From Mucilaginibacter frigoritolerans (GTDB lineage: Bacteria; Bacteroidota; Bacteroidia; Sphingobacteriales; Sphingobacteriaceae): a stretch of DNA of 64,000 nucleotides. The notes beneath the pieces are model-generated. The model had not been told where the DNA came from. It did no database searches and saw only the letters and a program-made list of their open reading frames with translations. The stretch lies in contig NZ_VLLI01000017.1 in assembly GCF_007830615.1 (NCBI RefSeq), positions 1 to 64,000 on the forward strand, given 5' to 3'. Positions within the stretch are counted from its first letter, which is position 1. Every line of letters starts with the position of its first letter. Positions 35,993-49,800 of this stretch are shown piece after piece. The position numbers and the translations under genes are program-made.

Positions 35993-37192
35993 TTGATAAA
36001 AGAAAAAAATGAGCGGATTGCAACATGGCTTGCTTTCTCCTTAATACCGCTATCCGGTTTTGCAACGGATATTTATATTCCTTCGTTACCAAGTATGGGC
36101 ACTGAACTGCGGGCGAGCAGTATACAGGTACAAATGACGTTGAGTGTATTTTTGATCAGCTACGGTATTTCGCAGTTATTTATCGGGGGAATATTGGACA
36201 GTTTTGGCCGGTATCGCTTGAGTTTAATGGCCATTGTTGTTTTTACACTTTCCTGCCTGGTTATTGCAATAACCCACAATATTTATGTGATATACCTGAT
36301 GCGGGTAGTTCACGGCATTACCGTGGCTGTTATTGTAGTAAGTAAACGGGCTTATTTTGTGGATATGTTTGAAGGTGATCGGCTAAAACGTTATTTAAGC
36401 ATGTTTACCATTATTTGGTCTTCGGGGCCAATTGTAGCGCCGTTTATAGGCGGTTATTTACAAAGCATTTTCGGTTGGCAGGCTAATTTTTACTTTTTAG
36501 CCATATTGGCCGCAGTATTAGGCGTTCTTGAATTAATATACAGTGGCGAAACGATTAGGCACCGAGCGGAGTTTCACCTAAAAAAAATAGCCGGAGTATA
36601 TGTGTCGATGATCTCTACACTGAGCTTTACACTTGGTTTGCTGATGTTAGGGTTTGCCTATTGTATGGTGATGGTTTATAATATGACGGGTCCGTTTATT
36701 GTGGAGCATCAACTGCATTTAACACCAGTGATAGCTGGCTATTGCTCTCTTATTTTAGGTATTGCCTGGATGATTGGTGGCTTTATTGGTAAGGCTACCA
36801 TTAATCGTCCTTTTCATGCTAAAATGGTCATCAATGTTACTTTGCAAATCCTGTTTGTAATGGCAATGATTATAAGCATAAACTTCTTATCTAATTTATA
36901 CACTTTACTGTTTTTTGCATTTATTATTCATGCTTGCGCAGGCTTTACCTATAATAATTATTTTACCTATAGCTTAAGCCAGTTCCCTAAAAATGCGGGC
37001 ATAGCAGGTGGACTTACCGGTGGGATAGTTTATGTTATTGTATCTTTTTTGAGCTATGGTATAGTATGCTTTATTCCGGCGAAAGATGAACGTAACCTGA
37101 GTTTTAGTTATTTTATATTGATTCTGCTTTCAGGTATTATAATGTTCCTGATTTTTGATCGGTATAAAAAAAGCAGGCGTGTATCCGTATAA
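35993..37192 (+). CDS. MFS transporter, Bcr/CflA-like
   Basis: The 399-residue protein has about twelve hydrophobic spans. Near the start, LIPLSGFATDIYIPSLPSMG followed by QVQMTLSVFLISYGISQLFI is the Bcr/CflA-type drug-efflux signature (a D-x-Y-x-P-x-x-P motif). Loop A is GGILDSFGRYRLSLMAIVVF. Translation begins at a TTG because a TAA lies two codons upstream and no ATG is in frame nearby. It stands alone between two terminator-bounded units. The substrate is unknown; family members export chloramphenicol, bicyclomycin or natural metabolites. Confidence 0.88.
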   Translation: MIKEKNERIATWLAFSLIPLSGFATDIYIPSLPSMGTELRASSIQVQMTLSVFLISYGISQLFIGGILDSFGRYRLSLMAIVVFTLSCLVIAITHNIYVIYLMRVVHGITVAVIVVSKRAYFVDMFEGDRLKRYLSMFTIIWSSGPIVAPFIGGYLQSIFGWQANFYFLAILAAVLGVLELIYSGETIRHRAEFHLKKIAGVYVSMISTLSFTLGLLMLGFAYCMVMVYNMTGPFIVEHQLHLTPVIAGYCSLILGIAWMIGGFIGKATINRPFHAKMVINVTLQILFVMAMIISINFLSNLYTLLFFAFIIHACAGFTYNNYFTYSLSQFPKNAGIAGGLTGGIVYVIVSFLSYGIVCFIPAKDERNLSFSYFILILLSGIIMFLIFDRYKKSRRVSV

Positions 37193-37811
37193 AAATTGGA
37201 GACCGGTATTTAGTCGTCGTTTTAGGTCTTCATTTTAAATTAAAGGCAACTCCACGCAATGCCAATAAATTAAAAGGCAAAAGCAAAGCTGAGCTTCATT
37301 AAATTTAAAAGCAAAAGCAGAAGTGATTTTCCACGCGCCCTTAGTTTATTGCTTTCATTTTGTTAATTCTATTATAAGTTAAGAATAAATTGTTTTACAC
37401 ATTTTAGTAAAATAGAAATTTATTGGATCAGCCAAAAGGAACTCAAATGGCGATGACTTAACTGCTTGGTATACATATGTATTTTGTTGTTTTGGGCAGA
37501 AAGATTGACGTGTTTTTTATTCTCATAATGGCCCTTTTTTTAAGATGATAAGAAATAAGTTTTCCACACAGTTATAGGATATTCCCCTGGTATTTCTCTT
37601 TATTTTGTTGCTAAGTGTTTGATAATTAATTATTTGAATAAATTGATGATAATCTAAAGCAACAATTCACCTCCCCGGTGAAATCTGAAACTAAATTTAT
37701 CGGTGTCCGTAAAAGGGATGTATTTTATTTACAGTTAAAAAAATGATTTAAAAAATCAGCTCTGCGACGGTAAATAAACGCACTACCTATATTAATTTAA
37801 ACAGGATATTG
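37193..37811. other. intergenic region upstream of the giant surface-protein gene
   Basis: No gene is visible over about 0.6 kb. The sequence is AT-rich with degenerate GGCAAAAGCAAAG-type repeats near 37270-37320 and a short TGATTT/AAATCA inverted repeat near 37743-37757. It should contain the promoter of the giant gene, but no confident -33/-7 pair was found. Confidence 0.5.
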
Positions 37812-40800
37812 ATGAACCAAACATCTACAAAACGTTTATTTTTCTTATCCATATTCACCTTGTTCCTTCTTAAGGGTGTATTTGCTCAAACTATAACCGT
37901 TGGAACCGTTGATGCGGGTCCTTATAGTCAGGGTTCAACTATTGCCGTTCCGATAAACATTAATGATGCAGGAGGCTGCATTAATCAGAACAATACATTT
38001 AATGTTTATTTGTCTGATGCATCAGGTAATTTTTCTCCAGGAACTTTGATAGGAACCTATACCGGCTTTTATGCCGGCTTTATTAATGCAACAATTCCTA
38101 ATGGTACACCTGCAGGTGCGGGATACAAGGTAGAGGTACAATCTACCAGCCCGGCTGTAACCAGTAGTGTTTCATCGGCTTTTTCCATTAATACTAATAG
38201 CGGCGTTACCTCTACCGTAACATCAACGCCAATAGGTTCAGATCCAAATATTTTCGGCCGATGTATTGGTATAAGTGGTGCTACATTTAGTATTAAAAAT
38301 ACGTCATCCACAGGTACAACTACAGCCACATTCTTTAATGAACAAACCCAGGGTTATGAAGCTCCAGGAGTTAGTATTCCTACAGGGGGTAGCTATACCT
38401 TTACAGCTAACACCTCAAATTATACTATAGTTGTTAAAAATCAGGATGCCAGCGGCGATGTTTCCACCAAAGGTTATCAGTTAATCAATAACGTGATCCA
38501 AAACAATTTTGGATCTGCCGGTAATGGTTTTGTTTGTTTAGCCAGTGGACAGGGTGTATTGTCTTATACTATTGCAACTACCGGCCCTTCAGGTATATCG
38601 GCAAATTATCCGGGAAATACCTATGTGGTAAGCTGGGGCGATGGTACAAGTACTACTTATACCGAATGTCAGATAGCAGCACTTGGTGGCGTGGTGTCGC
38701 ATACCTTTACACTACCATCATGCGGTCAGGCCGGAAATGGTGTGGCCAACTCATTTTATGTACAAAACCAGGCATATAGCCCTTTTTGCGGTGAGGTTTC
38801 AGCGCCCCCGGGAATTTCGGCAAAAGTATTGATAACCCCGATTACTAGTTTTACAGCTCCGGCTATTGCTTGTACCAACAGTTCATTAACTATCCCCAAT
38901 ACATCGCAACCCGGACCCGATCCAAATGCCACTACAGCAAGCTGTACGGCTAACCCTGGTGCATTATATGATTGGACTTTAGATGGTGTTGCGGTAACAG
39001 GTTATCAGGGAGTACCATTGAGTACTTCATTTATTTTCCCAGCGGGTATGACCTCGGGTACACATACCCTAACACTTCATTCGGAACTACCAGCAACTGG
39101 CATTGGCTGTCAATCTGCTGATTATACTCAAACTATTTGTTTTGAACAACCGCCAGTACCGGCATTTACTATAGCACCAGAGGCTTGTGCCGGAACGGCT
39201 GTAACCCCTGTAAATACATCAGTCTCTTTCAATATTTGCAGTACTGCTACTTATAGCTGGTCAGCAACTGGCCCGGGAACGGTTTCTTATACAGGTGGTA
39301 CTTCATCAACAAGCAAAACACCACAAATGGTGTTTTCTGCAGCAGGAACTTATACTGTACAACTAGGAATGTTATCTGGTTGCGGAACCATTACTACTAC
39401 GCAAACCATTAACATTGATGGCCCTCCAACAGCATCACTTTCGGCAGCCTTAACGCTTTGCGGCAATCCGCAAACATTAACTTTCGATCCTACTCAAACT
39501 ACTACCAAAACTACTTTTGGTGGCACAACGGTTGCGCAGCCCACAAGTTATAGTTGGACAGTTACCGGGGGTACCTATAGTTTTGTTGGCGGTACAACGG
39601 CAAATAGTGAATATCCGCAAATACAATTTAATGATATAGCCGCGTACACAGTAACGGTTACTAACCAAAATACTTGTGGGAGTACTTTTGCAGTGCAGCA
39701 TATTACCTTAGGCGTAGCTCCTATAGTAAATGCAGGCCCGGATCAAACGGTATGTGCGAGTGCTCCGGCAACTACGCTGGCCGGCTCAGTTACAGGTACA
39801 TATTCTTCTTACCAGTGGGTAGGAGGGGCTGGAACATTTAATCCAAGCAGAACAGTTTTAAATGCTGTTTATACGCCTACAACTGGTGAAATAGCTGCAG
39901 GTTCAGTTACATTAACTTTGCAGGGTAATGCATCTATACCTGCACCATGTAATATTGCAACAGACAATATTACCATAAATATTACCCCAACACCTGCTGT
40001 AACCAGCGCAACAACGGCAGCGACTTGTTCTAAACAGGCCTTAAGTTATACTATAACAGCCAACCAGCCAGGTACTACCTTTACATGGACAGCGTCGGCT
40101 ACTACAGGAACCCCAACAGGTTTTACAGCTTCGGGCAGTGGCAGCAGCATAACAGATGTAATTACCAATACAGGTAACGTTGATGCCGTGGTTACTTACT
40201 TAATAACCCCAACGCTTAACGGATGCCCTGGTAATGTTTTTACCTTAAAGGTTACCATTCATCCTTTGCCGGTTATAACTGCCGCGCCGGTTACTACACC
40301 AATATGTAGTAATTTGCCCGCAAATATTACCTTAACATCAAACGTTGCTAATACAACTTATACCTGGACCAGTACCGCATCAGCGGGTATTACTGGTAAT
40401 ACCAACCAATCGACAGCTAAAAGTACCACCAGTATTCAGGATGTTTTGGTTAACAGCAATACGATTCCCGGAACGGTTACCTATAGCGTTACCCCTTATA
40501 ATGGTACATGCGCAGGTCCGCCAGTAAGTACCTCAATTACTGTTGAACCTTCGCCTGTAATTGCAAACGCAGGCCCGAATACAGAAATTTGTAACGCTAC
40601 TTCTTATACATTACAAGGAAACAGTGCTTTACCTGGATCAGGTAAGTGGACAGTAGTTAGTTCAAGTATCCCGGGAATAATAACTTTTTCTGATGTTACT
40701 AGCCCTACTGCCGTTGTAAGCGGATTGGTACCGGGAGGTGTTTATCAGTTTCAATGGACCACATCTTATTATGCAACCTGCCCGTCAAGTAGCAGTATTG

Positions 40801-43800
40801 TTAAAATTACGGATGATACTCCTCCAGTAGGAGGTACAACCTCAAGCCCTGCTGAAGTTTGTTCAGGTAGTAACAGCGGTACCATTACACTAACCGGGCA
40901 GTCTGGTACAGTTTTGCAATGGGAATCATCTGTTGATGGCGGAGCTACCTGGCAGCCTATTGCCAATACCACTACGGTTCAGTCATATTTAAATTTAACA
41001 GTAACTACTCAATTCAGAGCTGTTATTCATAATGGTGTATGTACAGATGTGCCGTCTACCGCTACACAAATAAAAGTTGATGCACCTCCTGTAGCCGCTA
41101 ATGCTGGCCCTAATGATGAAGTTTGTAATGCTACTACTTACACTCTTCAAGGTAATAGCCCATCACCAGGCACCGGCGCATGGACAGTGGTAAGTGGCCC
41201 CTCAGGAGCAACTTTTTCTGATCCAACCAATCCAAATGCGGTTGTAAGTAATTTAATGCCCGGAAGCACCTACCAGTTTCAATGGACCATTACCGCTACC
41301 GGAAGCTGTCCTATAAATAGTAAAACAGTAACTATAATTATTGATAAACCTCCCGTAGGTGGTACCACAGCTGGAACTGCTGAAGTCTGCATGGGAAGTA
41401 ATAATGGACAGATTACTCTTTCTGGTCAGTTTGGTACAGTATTACGCTGGGAATCATCAATAGATAACGGCACTACCTGGCAGGCTATCACCAATACAGG
41501 TGTTACCCAATCTTATTCAAATTTAACCCAAACTACCGAGTTTAGAGCTATTTTACAAAATGGTACAATATGTGCCAATGTGCCGTCAACGGCAACTACG
41601 GTAACTGTTGATTCGCCACCTGTAACCGCAAACGCCGGGCCTGCTGACGAAGTTTGTAACGTTACTGCCTATACGCTTCAGGGAAATAATCCATCACCGG
41701 GAACAGGTATGTGGACAGTGGTGAGCGGCCCTGCCGGAGCAACATTCTCTGATCCTACTAATCCTTTTGCGGTTGTAAGTAATTTAATTCCCGGAAGTGT
41801 TTATCAGTTTCAATGGACTATTAAAAATTCAGGAGTATGTGCCCCAAGCACAAATTCTGTAAATATTGTTATTGATAAATCACCGGTAGGTGGAACCACC
41901 TCCAGCAACGCCATTGTTTGTACCGGAAGTAATGGTGCCCAGATCACACTTGCCGGCCAGTTTGGTGCCGTAGTTCGTTGGGAATCATCAGTTGACGGAG
42001 AAACCACCTGGCAGCCGATTGCCAATACCGGCACCACTCAATCTTATTTAAACTTAACTCAAACTACCGAATACAGAGCTATTTTACATAATGGCGTATG
42101 CGCTGATGTACCATCAGCTCCAACTACCATTACTGTTTCGCCATTACCTGTAGCATCAGCACCAGGTGCTAATGATGAGGTTTGCAGTACCACTACTTAT
42201 ACGCTTCAGGGTAATAACCCATCACCGGGAACAGGCCTATGGACCGTTCTTAGTGGTCCGGCTGGAGCAACGTTCTCCGATCCAACCAATCCTGCTGCGG
42301 TAGTAAGCAACCTGATTCCGGGAAGTGTTTATCAATTTAAATGGACCATTACAAGCCCGGGAACTTGTCCGCCAAGCAGCAATTCAGTTACTATCACTAT
42401 TGATAAATCACCGGTTGGCGGAACCACATCAGGTACTAAAACCGTGTGTATTGGTACAAATGGTGGTCAGGTTACACTTGCAGGTCAGTCGGGTACAATT
42501 GTTCGTTGGGAGTCATCTGTTGACGGAGGTACTACATGGCAGGCAATTGCCAATACCAGCGCCACACAATCGTATTTAAATTTAACTCAAACCACTGAGT
42601 ACAGGGCTGTATTGCATAATGGTGCATGTCCGGATGTAAATTCAACACCAACTACTATTACTGTAATGCCGTTACCGGTTACATCTGTACCGGGTGCTAA
42701 TGATGAAGTTTGTGGGGCTACTACTTATACGCTGCAAGGTAATAATCCTTCACCGGGAACAGGCCTATGGACCGTTCTTAGTGGTCCGACAGGGGCTGTA
42801 TTTTCTGATCCAACCAATCCTCATGCCGTAGTTAGCGGTCTTACTCCTGGCATTTATCAATTTCAATGGACCATCACCGGTTCATCAAGCTGTCCTTCGA
42901 GCAGTAATTCGGTAACTATCACTATTGATGCGCCACCGGTAGGAGGAACTACATCAAGCAACACTACTGTTTGTATTGGAAGTAATGGCGGACAAATTAC
43001 CCTTGCAGGTCAATTCGGAACCATTGTACGTTGGGAAATGTCTGTTGATAACGGAACTACCTGGCAAACCATTGCTAATACGGGAACAACACAATCTTAT
43101 TCAAATTTAACGCAAACAACCGAGTACCGTGCTATATTACATAATAGCAGTACTTGCGCTGATGTTGCTTCATCAATAACAACTATTACTGTTGCACCAT
43201 TGCCTATTGCTTCATCGGCAGGCCCTGATGATGAAGTTTGCGGTGTTACTTCTTATGCTCTTCATGGTAATAATCCTTCTCCGGGTACCGGTTTATGGAC
43301 TGTTGTTAGCGGACCGGCAGGCGTAACTTTTTCAGATGCTACTAATCCAAATGCTATTGCAAACGGATTAATTCCAGGAAACGTGTACCAATTTGAATGG
43401 ACAATTACCACATCGGCTACTTGTCCTTCAAACAGCAGTACCGCCACTATAACCATTGATAAACCACCGGTAGGCGGAACGGCAACTGCAAATCCTGCCG
43501 AAGTCTGTTATGGCAGTAACGGCGGGCAAGTTACCCTTACAGGTCAGTTTGGTACCATATTTGGCTGGCAAATGTCAACAGATAATGGTGCTACCTGGCA
43601 GCCCATTGGTAACTCAACTAACACTCAAAGCTTTACCAATTTAACTCAAAATACAGAATACAGGGCCATATTGCATAATAGCAACACCTGTGCCGATGTA
43701 TTTTCAACTCCGGCTATTATAACTGTTGATCCAATGCCGGTTGTATCTAATCCAGGGGCTAATGCTGAGGTTTGTAATGTAACAAGTTACACATTACAGG

Positions 43801-46800
43801 GAAATAACCCGTCGCCTGGAACAGGTAAATGGACGGTCAGCGGTGGTCCGGCAGGGGTTACCTTCTCTGATGCTACCAATCCAAATGCTATAGCGAGCGG
43901 ATTAATACCTGGAAATCTTTATCAATTTAAATGGACCATTACCAGTTCACCTACATCTAGCTGTCCGCCAAGCAGCAATACCGTAAATATCACTATTGAT
44001 GCTGCACCAGTAGGAGGAACCACATCAGGTACTGCCGAAGTTTGCTCGGGCAGTAACGGTGGAACGATTACACTAAGTGGACAACTCGGTTCAGTATTAC
44101 AATGGGAATCATCAGTTGATAATGGTGTTACCTGGCAGCCGGTAGCTAATGCTACAGCTTCGCTTTCTTATTTAAATTTAACTCAAACAACTGAGTATAG
44201 GGCTGACGTACATAATGGCAATGCTTGTGCCGATGTTAAATCAACCCCAACAACAATAACGGTGGATGCACCGCCAACTACTGCCAATGCAGGTGCTGAC
44301 GCAGAAGTTTGTAGTGTAACTACTTATACGCTTAGCGCGAACAGTCCGGGAACCGGAACAGGAAAATGGACGGTTAATAATGGTCCTGCCGGAGCAGTTT
44401 TCTCTGATGTTACGAATCCAAATGCTACAGTAACCGGATTAATACCGGGGAATATTTATCAATTTAAATGGACCATAACAGGTGCTTCCACCTCGTGTCC
44501 GCCTAGTGTTGCTACGGTAAATATTACCATAGACAAGGCTCCAATAGGCGGAACAACTTCGAGCAATGCCACTGTGTGTTCGGGTAGCAATGTTGGACAG
44601 ATCACCCTCACAGGCCAATTCGGAACCGTTCTTCGTTGGGAATCATCAACTGATGGTGGAACAACCTGGCAGTCTATCGTTAATACAGGTACAACCCAGG
44701 CATATAATAATCTGACTCAAACAACCGAATATCGTGCCGTTTTACATAACAGTAATACTTGTGCCGATGTGACTTCAACAGTAACTACTATAACTGTCGA
44801 CTTGCCTCCGGTTGTAGCTAACGCTGGTGCTGATGCAGAAGTTTGTAGTGTAACAACTTATACGCTTAGTGGTAATAGTCCAGGCACCGGAACAGGAAAA
44901 TGGACTGTTAATAGTGGTCCTGCCGGTGCAACATTTGTAGATGCCACCAATCCAAATACAGTAGTAAATGGATTAATACCAGGGAGCACCTATCAGTTTA
45001 AGTGGACCATCACCGCTACGGCCTCTTGTCCTCCAAGTTCTTCAATAGTAAATATTACAATAGATAAAGCACCAATAGGCGGTACCACTTCCAGCCCTGC
45101 TGAAGTTTGTTCGGGAAGCAATACCGGTCAAATAGCTCTTACCGGTCAATTTGGTACTGTTGTTCGTTGGGAATCATCAACCGATGGCGGAACAACCTGG
45201 CAACCAATTACTAATACCGGCCTTACACTGGTTTATACTAATTTAACCCAAACAACAACATACAGAGCTGTTTTACATAATAGTTCTACTTGTGCCGATG
45301 TAACTTCAAGCACTACTACCATAACAGTTGATTTGCCACCGGTGGTGGCCAACGCCGGTGCTGATGCAGAGGTTTGTAGTGTAACAACTTATACGCTTAG
45401 TGGTAATAGTCCAGGCACCGGAACAGGAAAATGGACTGTAAATAGTGGCCCTGCCGGTGCCGTATTTGCGGATGCCACCAATCCGAATACAGTAGTAAAC
45501 GGATTAATACCAGGAAGTACCTATCAGTTCAAATGGACAATCACTGCTACGGCCTCTTGTCCTCCAAGTTCTTCAATAGTAAATATTACAATAGATAAAG
45601 CACCTATAGGCGGTACTACTTCCAGCCCTGCTGAAGTTTGTTCTGGAAGCAATAACGGCCAAATAGCCCTTGCCGGCCAATTTGGTACAGTTGTTCGTTG
45701 GGAATCGTCAACCGATGGCGGAACAACCTGGCAACCAATTGCTAATACCGGCCTTACACAGGTTTATACTAATTTAACCCAAACAACAACATACAGGGCT
45801 GTTTTACACAATAGCGCTACTTGTGCCGATGTTACTTCAACCACAACTACCATAACTGTTGATCTGCCTCCTGTGGTAGCAAATGCTGGTGCTGATGCAG
45901 AGGTTTGTAGTGTAACAACTTATACGCTTAGTGGTAATAGTCCAGGCACCGGAACCGGAAAATGGACTGTTAATATTGGCCCTGCCGGTGCAACATTTGT
46001 AGATGCCACCAATCCAAATACAGTAGTAAATGGATTAATACCAGGGAGCACCTATCAGTTTAAGTGGACTATCACGGCTACAGCTTCATGTCCGCCAAGT
46101 TCTTCAATAGTAAACATTACTATAGATAAAGCACCTATAGGTGGTACTACTTCCAGCCCTGCTGAAGTTTGTTCTGGAAGCAATAACGGCCAAATAGCCC
46201 TTGCCGGTCAATTTGGCACTATATTACGTTGGGAATCATCAACAGATGGCGGAACAACCTGGCAACCAATTGCTAATACGGGCCCTACACAGTCTTATAC
46301 CAATTTAACCCAAACCACTATATATAGGGCAGTTATACATAATAGTTCTACTTGTGCCGATGTTACTTCAAGCACTACTACCATAACAGTTGATGCACCT
46401 CCACCTGTTGCTAATGCAGGTTCTGATGCAGAAGTTTGTAGTGTAACTTCTTATACGCTACATGGTGATAGCCCTGCTCCCGGAACTGGTTTATGGACTG
46501 TGAATAGCGGACCTTCAGGTGCTATTTTCTCTGATGCTACCAATCCAAATGCTACCGTAAGCGGATTGATACCAGGAAGCGTTTATCAATTTAAATGGAC
46601 TATTACCGGCTCGGCTTCATGTCCACCTAGTTCTGCTATAGTAAATATAACTATTGATAAGGCACCAGTAGGAGGATCTACAGCAACTGACGCTACAGTG
46701 TGTTCAGGCAGTAATACCGGACAAATTACGCTTAGTGGTCAGTTTGGTACGGTTGTTCGCTGGGAATTTTCAACTGATGGTGGAACAACCTGGCAGCCTA

Positions 46801-49800
46801 TTGCTAATACAAGTGCTGCACAATCCTATACAAACTTAACACAAACAACCCAATACCGTGCGGTTATACATAATAGCAGTACTTGTGCTGATGTTGCTTC
46901 AACGGCAACTACTATAACTGTTGTTGCACCTCCGGTTGTTGCCAATGCGGGAACAGATGATGAAGTTTGTAACGTTACCACATATACACTGCACGGAAAT
47001 GCTCCGGCACCGGGAAGCGGACTTTGGACTATTAACAGTGGTCCGGCAGGTGCAATTTTCTCTAATGCTGCTGATCCTAATGCAACAGTAAGCGGATTGA
47101 TACCAGGAAGTGTGTACCAGTTTCAATGGACCATTACCGGGTCTGTGTCATGTCCGCCAAGTTCTGCTGTAGTTAATATTACCATTGATTTGCCACCTAT
47201 AGGTGGAACAACTTCTGCACCTGCCGAAGTTTGCTCGGGCAGTAACGGTGGTACGATTACACTTGCCGGACAATTTGGTACTATTGCTCGTTGGGAATCA
47301 TCAACTGATAATGGTGTTACCTGGTTGCCAATAGCCAATACCGGTGCATCACAATCTTATTTAAACTTAACACAAACTACTGAATACCGCGCCGTTTTAC
47401 ATAATAGTGCTACTTGTGCCGATGTAACTTCAACCGCAACAACTATAACTGTTGATACCCCTCCGCCTGTAGCTAATGCAGGTGCCGGTGCCGAAGTTTG
47501 TAATGTAACCACTTATACCCTTCAGGGTAACAATCCGGCACCAGCCACCGGTAAATGGACTATATTCAGTGGCCCTGCAGGCGCTACTTTCTCGGATGAT
47601 ACTGCACCAAATGCTGTAGTAAACGGACTTATTCCGGGCAATGCCTATCAATTTAAATGGACCATAACCGGTTCAGCTTCCTGTCCTCCAAGCAGTAGCA
47701 TTGTTACTGTTATTATTGACCAGCCGCCGGTAGGTGGAACAACATCTGCCCCTGCCACTGTATGTTCGGGCAGTAATGGTAGTAGTATTGCACTTGCAGG
47801 TCAGTTTGGTGCTATAGTTCGTTGGGAGTCATCAACAGATAATGGTACTACCTGGCAACCAATTGCAAATACAAATACCGCACAGTCATACTTTAACTTA
47901 ACTCAAACAACCGAATATAGAGCAGTTTTACATAATAGCGCTACTTGTGCTGATGTAACTTCAACTGCTACCACTATTACTGTTGACCAACCGCCGGTTG
48001 TAGCCAATGCAGGCCCGGCAGATGAGGTTTGTAGTGTAACAACTTATACACTGCGCGGTAATAATCCGGGAACGGGAACAGGAGCATGGTCTATCGTAAG
48101 TGGACCTGCCGGTGCAACTTTCTCTAATGTTGCAAGTCCGAATGCTGTAGTAAGCGGACTGATTCCAGGTAATGTTTACCAGTTCCAATGGACCATAACA
48201 GGCACTGCTTCTTGTCCTCCAAGTACCGATGTTGTAAATATTACGATTGATAAGGCACCTATTGGAGGAACGACATCAAGCCCGGCTGAAGTTTGTTCTG
48301 GCAGCAATACAGGCCAAATTAATTTATTAGGGCAGTTTGGTACCATCGTACGCTGGGAATCATCAACAGATGGAGGAGCCACCTGGCAACCGATTGCTAA
48401 TGCCACTAACGCACAAGCATATTTCAATCTGACACAAACAACTCAATTCAGAGCAGTATTGCATAATAGTGCTACTTGTGCCGATGTTACTTCAACCGCA
48501 ACTACCATAACGGTTGACTTACCACCGGTTACGTCAGATGCAGGAACAGATGATGAGGTTTGTAGTACAGCAACTTATACCCTTAATGGTAATAGTCCGG
48601 GTACAGGAACCGGAATGTGGACTGTATTTAATGGCCCGGCGGGAGCTACTTTCTCTGATCCGACTAACCCAAATGCTATAGTAAGCGGATTAATACCAGG
48701 CAATGTTTACCAGTTTGAATGGACGATAACAGGAACAGCTTCCTGCCCGCCATCAACAGATATTGTTAATATTACTATAGATCAGGCACCAATAGGCGGA
48801 ACAACCTCCGGAACTGCTGAAGTATGTTCGGGAAGTAACTCGGGTGTTATTAGCCTGGCAGGCCAGTTCGGTACCATTGTGCGTTGGGAATTTTCAACTG
48901 ATAATGGAGCAACCTGGCAGCCTATAGCCAATACAAATAATACACAGCACTACTCCAACTTAACACAAACAACTCAATACCGGGCGGTTTTACATAATAG
49001 TAATACCTGTGCTGATGTTACCTCAACCGTAACAGTTATAACTGTTGATATGCCACCTGTTGCAGCAAATGCAGGAGCAGATGCGGAGGTTTGTAGTGTA
49101 ACCTCATACAATCTTAATGGTAACAACCCAGCACCGGGAACAGGATTGTGGACAGTTGAAAGTGGTCCGGCTGGTACAACTTTTTCTGATGCTACCAATC
49201 CAAATGCCATAGTTAGCGGATTGATTCCAGGAAATACTTACCAGTTTAAATGGACCATAACCGGTACTGCATCTTGCCCGCCAACCTCTGATCTGGTAAA
49301 TATTATCATAGATAAAGCCCCAATAGGCGGAACAACTTCCGGCATTGCCGAAGTATGTTCAGGTAGTAACTCCGGACAGATTACACTTACCGGCCAATTT
49401 GGTACCGTAGTTCGTTGGGAATCATCTACAAATAATGGCTCAACCTGGCAGCCAATTGCCAACATAAGTGTTACCCAGTTATATGTTAACCTTACTCAAA
49501 CAACTCAGTATCGTGCCATTTTGCACAACAGCAGTACCTGCGCTGATGTACCTTCAACTGCCACTACAATAACGGTTGATCAACCACCTGTGCAAGCTGA
49601 TGCCGGTTCAGACGAAACAGTTTGTAATGCAACTGCTTACAATCTGAATGGTAATAATGCCGGAACAGGAACAGGGAAATGGACCGTATTTAATGGGCCA
49701 GCCGGAGCAACGTTCTCTGATCCTACTTCTCCAACAGCGGTGGTAAGCGGGTTAATACCAGGAAATACTTATCAGTTTGAATGGACAATAACCGGCACAG